From Acidimicrobiales bacterium (GTDB taxonomy: Bacteria; Actinomycetota; Acidimicrobiia; Acidimicrobiales; RAAP-2), in the NCBI GenBank assembly GCA_030044045.1, contig JASHWO010000018.1:1-8929 (forward strand): a stretch of 8,929 bases of DNA, in the 5' to 3' direction. The notes under the pieces are model-generated. The model did no database searches, had not been told where the DNA came from, and saw nothing but the letters and a program-made list of their open reading frames with translations. Both the position numbers and the translations under genes were made by a program. Positions 4,890 through 8,929 of the stretch are shown piece by piece. How positions within the stretch are numbered: position 1 is the first letter of the stretch; every line of letters begins with the position of its first letter.

Positions 4890-6274
4890 CAGGTCGGGGT
4901 GGCGAACCGGGGCAGCCAGCCGGCGGTGGCCGCCAGCAGCTCGTCGGTCATGGCCACCACGTCCTCGTAGGGCAGGGCCGAGGCCACCGGGTCGCACAGC
5001 ATGGCCTCCAGCACGGTGGTGCGGCTGCCCCTGAGGGCCGCCTCCACCGTCAGCTCCTGCGAGGCCACGATCTGCTCCAGCCGGCTGCCCAGCATGCCGG
5101 GGACGGTGGTGGTGTCCCGGGCCCGCACCCCGGCGGCGCCGGCCACCCCCATGCACTCCACCACCACGCCCTCGGGGAGGTTCGCCACCTGGCCGGCGTT
5201 CGGCAGGTTGACCGGCAGCGTCCGGTCCTCTCCGGTGGCCACCCCCTCCAGCAGGGTGGCCACCAGCTCGCCCGAGGGCCACGGCGGGATCTCGGCCGCC
5301 CCCCGGAGCTGGGCCAGGTGGTCGTTGTCGGCCACCTTGTCGGCCCGGTGCCCGGCCATCCCGTAGTGGTGGACGCCCCAGTCGCGCCCGAAGTCGGAGC
5401 GGGGCGTGAGGAACCAGGGGAAGAACTCCGACACGTGGGTGTCGGCCGAGCCCGGCAGCACCCCGAACCGGCGGAACAGCTCGAGCTTCAGCGAGCAGCC
5501 GGCGAGCACGTCGCCCTTGGTCCACTTGTCGCCCTCGGACCGCTTGCGCCAGTGCATGGCCTCGGGCGGGTCCATCCAGATGGGCTCGGCCGCCCGGCCG
5601 CCCGGGTCCTCCGCCAGATCCCGCAGCATGGCCAGGCCGTCCTGCCCGCCGATGGTGAGGGCGGTCACCAGGGGGAGGTGGTTCACCCCGCCCACCACCG
5701 GGTCGATCTTGTCGAACCCCACGTCGAACAGGAGGCTCAGCACGAACGACAGCCCGACCAGCTCGTTGCAGAGCCCCACGGCACGTACCCGGGTCTCCCG
5801 GGTCACCGCCCGGCACAAGGACGTGAGCGGGTTGGACACGTTCACCAGCAGGGCCCCAGGTGCCACCCGCTCGACCGCCTGGGCGATGTCCACCATCACC
5901 GGCACGCTCCGCAACGAGCGGAAGATGCCTCCGGGGCCCACGGTATCGCCCACCGGCTGGCGGATCCCGTAGCGGTAGGGGATCTCGATATCGCAGGCCA
6001 TGGAGGCGAAGCCGCCCACCGAGAGGGTGGTCAGCACCACCTCCGCGCCCTCCAGGCCCTCCTCCAGGCTCCCGGCGGCCCGGGCGGTGAGCCCGATGCC
6101 GCGGGCGGCGGCGACGTGGCCGGCCAGCTCCACCATGGGCGGCAGGGTCTCCACCGCCGTGTCCACCAGCGTCACCTCGGCGTCCCGGAGGGCCGGGCTG
6201 TTGGCGAAGTCCACGAGGAGGGTCGGCGTCCAGTGGGTGCTGCCGCCCCCGACCATGGTGATCCGCAACGTCAT
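4889..6274 (-). CDS. Glycoside hydrolase family 4 enzyme, NAD- and metal-dependent
   Basis: GH4 enzymes cleave glycosides by an oxidation-elimination route using NAD+ and a divalent metal (usually Mn2+). The protein has 461 residues, a typical length. The N-terminal dinucleotide fold shows ITMVGGGSTHWTP (5-17). GDTVGPGGIFRSLRSVPV (109-126) and NVSNPL (145-150) line the active site. C169 in GLCNEL and H199 in GVNHLP are the expected metal ligands. The C-terminal domain contains ADTHVSEFFPWFL (277-289). In the family, the residues after the metal cysteine help tell specificities apart; CN points toward the 6-phospho-beta-glucosidase branch, but CNEL is not the usual CNxP form. No phosphotransferase genes lie nearby, so the substrate stays open (phosphorylated or free glucoside, or another uronide or galactoside). 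The ATG at 6274 has a GGGGGAG stretch very close upstream, so the ribosome binding site is weak. Confidence 0.88.
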   Translation of the reverse strand: MTLRITMVGGGSTHWTPTLLVDFANSPALRDAEVTLVDTAVETLPPMVELAGHVAAARGIGLTARAAGSLEEGLEGAEVVLTTLSVGGFASMACDIEIPYRYGIRQPVGDTVGPGGIFRSLRSVPVMVDIAQAVERVAPGALLVNVSNPLTSLCRAVTRETRVRAVGLCNELVGLSFVLSLLFDVGFDKIDPVVGGVNHLPLVTALTIGGQDGLAMLRDLAEDPGGRAAEPIWMDPPEAMHWRKRSEGDKWTKGDVLAGCSLKLELFRRFGVLPGSADTHVSEFFPWFLTPRSDFGRDWGVHHYGMAGHRADKVADNDHLAQLRGAAEIPPWPSGELVATLLEGVATGEDRTLPVNLPNAGQVANLPEGVVVECMGVAGAAGVRARDTTTVPGMLGSRLEQIVASQELTVEAALRGSRTTVLEAMLCDPVASALPYEDVVAMTDELLAATAGWLPRFATPT

Positions 6275-6298
6275 GGCTCCCCCTTCGTCGGCTCCCAG

Positions 6299-6334
6299 GC
6301 GCTGGTCGGGCCTACGCTACACAGGCCGCAGCGC
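6299..6334. promoter_or_regulatory. Two-step hairpin overlapping the likely GH4 promoter
   Basis: An outer stem (gcgctg 6299-6304 with cagcgc 6329-6334) and an inner stem (ggcct 6309-6313 with aggcc 6323-6327) enclose TAGCGT, read on the - strand at 6319-6314. That hexamer fits an actinobacterial -10 box for the GH4 gene, whose ATG is 40 bases downstream. The same structure follows the dehydrogenase gene, so it could end that transcript, act as an operator, or both. No convincing -35 box is seen. Confidence 0.35.
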
Positions 6335-6369
6335 GGCACCCACTGCCCCCGACCCCTCACCCTCCACGG

Positions 6370-7248
6370 TCACCCCCCGATGGCGGGCATCTCCGCCTCG
6401 AGATCGGCCACCGTCCAGCGCGACGACCGCTCCAGCGAGCCGGTCATGGTCCAGCCCTGGAAGGCCCGGACGGTGCCCCCCTGCACGAAGAAGACCTGGC
6501 CGGTGGCCGGGCAGCGCTCGGTGGCCAGGTAGGCGGCGAGGGGCGAGACGTTGGCCGGGTCCCAGGTGTCGAACTGCGACTCGTCCCGGGGTGCCTGCAC
6601 GACGTCGGCCAGGCCGGGGGTGGACTCGGTCATGCGGGTGCGGGCGGCCGGGGCGACGGCGTTCACCCGCACCCCGTAGCGGGCCAGCTCCTGGGCGGCG
6701 ATCACCGTGAAGGCGGCGATGCCCGCCTTGGCCGCGCCGTCGTTGGCCTGGCCGGGGTTGCCCAGCAGCCCGGAGGTGGACGAGGTGTTGACCACCGACG
6801 CCTGCACCTCGGCACCGGCCCTGGCCTGCTCCCGCCAGTAGGCGGCGGCGTGGCGGGTGGGGACGAAGTGGCCCTTCAGGTGGACGTGGACCACCGAGTC
6901 CCACTCGTCCTCGGTCATGTTGACCAGCATCCGGTCACGGAGGATCCCGGCGTTGTTGACCAGCACGTGCAGGTCGCCGAAGGCTGCCACCGCCGCCTCG
7001 ACCAGGCGCCGGCCACCCTCCCAGCTCGCCACGTCCTCGTGGTTGGCCACGGCCTGGCCACCCTGCTCGACGATCTCCGCCGCCACCTGCTCGGCCGGGC
7101 TCCCGTCGCCGCCGGCACCCTCGACCGTCCCCCCGAGGTCGTTGACCACCACCCGGGCCCCCTCGGCGGCGAACAGCAGGGCGTGCGCCCGGCCGATCCC
7201 CCGGCCGGCGCCGGTGACGATCGCCACGCGCCCGTCCAGTGCTCCCAT
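6370..7248 (-). CDS. Short-chain dehydrogenase/reductase with Asp in place of the catalytic Tyr
   Basis: This 292-residue Rossmann-fold protein belongs to the SDR superfamily and resembles actinobacterial (3R)-hydroxyacyl-CoA dehydrogenase-like members that act in lipid metabolism. The cofactor loop TGAGRGIG (12-19), the extended NDLGG segment (36-40) and NNAGILRDR (98-106) are present. Catalytic Ser is probably S157 in NTSSTSG and Lys is K174. At the position of the active-site tyrosine in YxxxK the frame reads D170 (NDGAAK, codon GAC). The C-terminus has a longer tail (about 262-292) containing WTMTG. The ATG at 7248 is chosen because a GGGGAG site lies nine bases upstream and a TACCCT -10-like box (minus strand, 7297-7292) lies further up. 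If the change is real the protein is inactive as a classical SDR or works differently; a single T-to-G change or a sequencing error would also explain it. Confidence 0.88.
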   Translation of the reverse strand: MGALDGRVAIVTGAGRGIGRAHALLFAAEGARVVVNDLGGTVEGAGGDGSPAEQVAAEIVEQGGQAVANHEDVASWEGGRRLVEAAVAAFGDLHVLVNNAGILRDRMLVNMTEDEWDSVVHVHLKGHFVPTRHAAAYWREQARAGAEVQASVVNTSSTSGLLGNPGQANDGAAKAGIAAFTVIAAQELARYGVRVNAVAPAARTRMTESTPGLADVVQAPRDESQFDTWDPANVSPLAAYLATERCPATGQVFFVQGGTVRAFQGWTMTGSLERSSRWTVADLEAEMPAIGG

Positions 7249-7331
7249 GTCCTGCCGCTCCCCTCCGTGCCCGTCCGTCACCGGCGCCACCAGGGTAGTA
7301 GTGCCTGGCGCGGCCGCCCCCGCCCCGCCGC

Positions 7332-7778
7332 TCAGGAAGGGGCGAGGAGGTTTACCAACGGGAAGTACATCCGGTACCTGGCGACGTCACGGGTCAACAG
7401 GCGGTAGCCGCGCACGGCTGCGTGCGCCCCGATGTAGAAGTCCGGAAGGGGAGAACGCCGGGCGCCGCCCTGCTTGCGGTAGGCGAAGAAGGCCTTCCCG
7501 GCAAGAAATCCTGCCTCGTAAGGCAGTTCCTCGCGCACGAAGTCGTCTTCCGGCACGGCGTCATCGAGGTCTTCGATGGTGTCGAACCCGACCGAAACCT
7601 CGGCGTAGACGATGGGGTTGATCACCAGCCGGCCCGCGTCGCGAGCGACGGCCACCGCGTGAGCGGACCACTGGGCCCACGACGGGTCATCAGTAAGGAC
7701 GTCGAGCATGACGCTGGTGTCGACCAGCGTGACCGGCCGGCTGGCGGCACCGGACACGGTGCCCCAGGGATCACCCAT
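7332..7778 (-). CDS. vapC: VapC-like PIN-domain ribonuclease toxin
   Basis: VapC toxins are Mg2+/Mn2+-dependent RNases that cut tRNA or rRNA and are blocked by their partner VapB. The 148-residue protein shows the PIN acidic set: D20 (LVDTSVMLDVL), E60 (NPIVYAEVSVGF), D113 (LPDFYIGAHA) and D131 (LLTRDVARY). The start at ATG 7778 overlaps the end of the antitoxin gene by eight bases and has no ribosome binding site of its own, so translation probably depends on vapB. GTG at 7757 is a less likely alternative. The product should be an active cytoplasmic nuclease, since all four acidic residues are present. The target RNA cannot be read from the sequence. Confidence 0.9.
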   Translation of the reverse strand: MGDPWGTVSGAASRPVTLVDTSVMLDVLTDDPSWAQWSAHAVAVARDAGRLVINPIVYAEVSVGFDTIEDLDDAVPEDDFVREELPYEAGFLAGKAFFAYRKQGGARRSPLPDFYIGAHAAVRGYRLLTRDVARYRMYFPLVNLLAPS

Positions 7779-7998
7779 CCCGGAGGAGGCTCAGGAGCTG
7801 ATCGGTGCTGAGGGAGGTGGTGGCCCGCCCACGCATCGTATAGACGAGCCGCTGCCCGGCGGTCGGGCTCCCCTCGACCCGCACGATCCGCAAGGTGGTG
7901 CCCTCTTCCACGACATCCACCTCGTCACCGGGGTGCAGGCCATAGCGCTCGCGGAGCGGCGCCGGGATCGTCACCTGCCCCTTCGTGTTGAGCCGCAT
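7771..7998 (-). CDS. vapB: AbrB/MazE-type VapB antitoxin
   Basis: This 75-residue antitoxin has an N-terminal swapped-hairpin AbrB-like DNA-binding domain: LNTKGQVTIPAPLRERYGLHPGDEVDV (3-29), then a beta strand TTLRIVRV. The C-terminal part (about 45-75, ending in LSTDQLLSLLRDG) would wrap around the PIN toxin. Such proteins bind their own promoter, alone or with the toxin. The ATG at 7998 has a perfect AGGAGGT site upstream. The stop overlaps the vapC start, giving a typical antitoxin-first operon, and a repeat-rich operator lies directly upstream. Confidence 0.9.
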   Translation of the reverse strand: MRLNTKGQVTIPAPLRERYGLHPGDEVDVVEEGTTLRIVRVEGSPTAGQRLVYTMRGRATTSLSTDQLLSLLRDG

Positions 7999-8003
7999 CA
8001 GCT

Positions 8004-8010
8004 ACCTCCT
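8004..8010 (-). promoter_or_regulatory. Strong ribosome binding site of vapB
   Basis: AGGAGGT, read on the - strand, ends five bases before the ATG at 7998 and is a full match to the anti-Shine-Dalgarno sequence. It is much stronger than any site in front of vapC. This would favour excess antitoxin, as expected for such a pair. Confidence 0.7.
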
Positions 8011-8037
8011 ACGTAGTACCTGTAGTACATACTACGT
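8011..8037. promoter_or_regulatory. vapBC operator with three half-sites
   Basis: The sequence contains GTAGTA at 8013-8018 and 8022-8027 and the inverted copy TACTAC at 8030-8035. The last two form a perfect 14-bp palindrome around CA. The outer pair extends to an 8-bp inverted repeat (acgtagta 8011-8018 with tactacgt 8030-8037). On the - strand TAGTAT (8034-8029) lies inside and could be the -10 box, so a bound VapB or VapBC complex would block transcription. It directly abuts the vapB ribosome binding site. Confidence 0.65.
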
Positions 8038-8053
8038 CCGGATGGGGCCGGAC
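8036..8053 (-). terminator. Short GC hairpin behind the PASTA gene
   Basis: gtccgg (8036-8041) and ccggac (8048-8053) form a six-pair stem with a six-base loop, starting 12 bases after the stop of the PASTA-protein gene. It lacks a T-run. It may end the upstream transcript and insulate the vapBC promoter, which it touches. Confidence 0.4.
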
Positions 8054-8065
8054 GGAGCGGGGCGG

Positions 8066-8929
8066 TCACTGGGTGTAGAGGGTGACGGCGCTCCCGGCCT
8101 TGGCCTGCTGGCCGGCCAGGGGCACCGAGGTGAACACGTGCCCGCCCGGCGGGCCGTAGACCTGGCCGACGGCCAGGCCGGCCTGCTGGAGGGCGGTGGT
8201 GGCCTTGCCCACCGAGTCCCCGGAGACGTCGGGCACTGTGACCAGGTGGGGGCCCTTGGACACCATCACCTTGACCGTGCTGCCGTATGTGGCCATCGCG
8301 CCGGCCACCGGTGTGGTGCCGATCACCTGGCCAGCCGGGACTGTTGTGGAGTATGTCTGGGCCTGCGACGCCTGCAGGCCCACCGCCTGCAACGCCGACT
8401 GGGCCTGTGTGAAGGAGGCGTCGCCGGCCACCGAGGGGACCGGCACCGGGGGCTTCCCCTTGGAGACGGCGACGGCCACCGTCGCCCCGTACGGCGCCGA
8501 GCTGGCGTCGAGCCTGTCCTGGTAGGACCAGTTGATCACCTGGCCGGACGGCACCGACGATGTGTAGGCCAGCAGGGCCGGACAGGTGGCACGCAGGTGG
8601 GCCTCGGCCAGCAGCTTGGCGGCCCCTGTGCAGTCGAGGCCCAGGCCGGACAGCGTCGGGATCCGTTCCTCGGGCAGGCCCGACGACGGCACCACCCGGA
8701 CCGTCCCCCCTTCCGCCAGGACGGTACCGGCCCCGGGCACCTGGCGCACCACCGAGCCGGCGGGCACCGACACCGAGCGGACGGCGCCGGCCACGGCCAG
8801 GTGGAAGTGGTCGGCGGCGGCGGCCCGGCGCGCCGCGGCCACCGTCTTGCCGGCCAGCGGCGGCACCGGGCGGGTCGGGGTGGGGGACGTGAGGACCCCG
8901 GAGAGGAGCACGGCGGCCACCGCCGCGGC
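8066..8929 (-). CDS. C-terminal part of a PASTA-domain protein, probably PknB-type kinase (partial)
   Basis: The frame is open through the right edge of the window, so the N-terminal part is missing. The visible part starts with a hydrophobic alanine/leucine-rich stretch (AAAVAAVLLSGVL), probably the end of a membrane segment. Four PASTA-like repeats of roughly 65-75 residues follow: one starting at PVPPLAGKTVAAA, one at RIPTLSGLGLDCTGAA, one at PVPSVAGDASFTQA and one at TVPDVSGDSVGKA. Each has the usual P-x-L/V-x-G start and an S/T-V-P-x-G-x-V core or a variant of it. PASTA repeats outside the membrane sense muropeptides or lipid II. This layout (membrane segment plus four PASTA) is that of actinobacterial Ser/Thr kinases controlling cell-wall growth; penicillin-binding proteins are the alternative. 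The kinase domain would lie beyond base 8929. The second repeat contains two cysteines that could form a disulfide. Confidence 0.82.
   Translation of the reverse strand, partial: AAAVAAVLLSGVLTSPTPTRPVPPLAGKTVAAARRAAAADHFHLAVAGAVRSVSVPAGSVVRQVPGAGTVLAEGGTVRVVPSSGLPEERIPTLSGLGLDCTGAAKLLAEAHLRATCPALLAYTSSVPSGQVINWSYQDRLDASSAPYGATVAVAVSKGKPPVPVPSVAGDASFTQAQSALQAVGLQASQAQTYSTTVPAGQVIGTTPVAGAMATYGSTVKVMVSKGPHLVTVPDVSGDSVGKATTALQQAGLAVGQVYGPPGGHVFTSVPLAGQQAKAGSAVTLYTQ

Noticed and set aside
3510..4970. Long + strand open frame of 486 codons
   Set aside because: It runs antisense to the hydrolase and out of frame through the SCP2 gene; there is no protein-like sequence.
5318..6532. Long + strand open frame of 404 codons
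   Set aside because: It is antisense to the GH4 gene and rich in His/Gly/Pro; the real gene has clear GH4 motifs on the - strand.
4453..7248. Lipid-metabolism operon joining the SCP2 protein and the dehydrogenase
   Set aside because: Both domains occur together in peroxisomal multifunctional enzymes, but here they are on opposite strands and separated by the GH4 gene and two hairpins.
1..8929. CRISPR arrays, tRNA or rRNA genes
   Set aside because: No regularly spaced repeats and no recognisable tRNA or rRNA sequence were seen on either strand.

Overview
The window is about 8.9 kb of very GC-rich bacterial DNA; for example, 48 of 60 bases are G or C at 2041-2100. It fits a high-GC actinobacterium, and the class Acidimicrobiia is my best guess. 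The reasons are a surface-type repeat protein built on GYWL...DGG.FAFG...FYGS units, an SCP2-like lipid carrier, a kinase-type PASTA protein, promoters with a TAnnnT -10 box sitting directly on start codons (leaderless genes), and GTG starts. No ribosomal RNA, tRNA, CRISPR array, insertion sequence or origin is visible.

Left part (1-1657). The window opens inside the 3' end of a secreted repeat protein. A 255-base gap follows, holding a strong long-loop inverted repeat (571-659). Next come two small overlapping genes on the + strand: a putative ribbon-helix-helix-like protein (802-1053) and a tail-anchored coiled-coil membrane protein (1040-1399). Both genes and the 258 bases behind them are clearly less GC-rich (31/60 at 1201-1260 and 32/60 at 1561-1620) and look acquired. 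This is the best place to look for something undescribed.

Middle part (1658-4889). A tightly overlapped operon on the - strand encodes a carboxylesterase-like alpha/beta hydrolase, GatC and GatB (ATGA and GTGA stop/start overlaps). GatC and GatB belong to the amidotransferase that converts Glu-tRNA(Gln) or Asp-tRNA(Asn) to the amidated form. The amidase subunit gene gatA, which usually lies between them, is absent here. Divergent from this operon is an SCP2-domain protein. It converges on a glycoside hydrolase family 4 (GH4) gene, with a hairpin in the short gap between them.

Right part (4889-8929). All genes are on the - strand. In transcription order from the right edge they are: the C-terminal part of a PASTA-repeat protein (probably a PknB-type Ser/Thr kinase whose kinase domain lies outside the window), a VapBC-type toxin-antitoxin pair with a textbook repeat operator, a short-chain dehydrogenase whose catalytic tyrosine reads as aspartate, and the GH4 enzyme. 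The repeats and hairpins between these genes suggest separate transcription units.

The points most worth checking are the low-GC two-gene module with its upstream structured repeat, the missing gatA, the Tyr-to-Asp change in the dehydrogenase, and the atypical CNEL metal-site motif of the GH4 enzyme.
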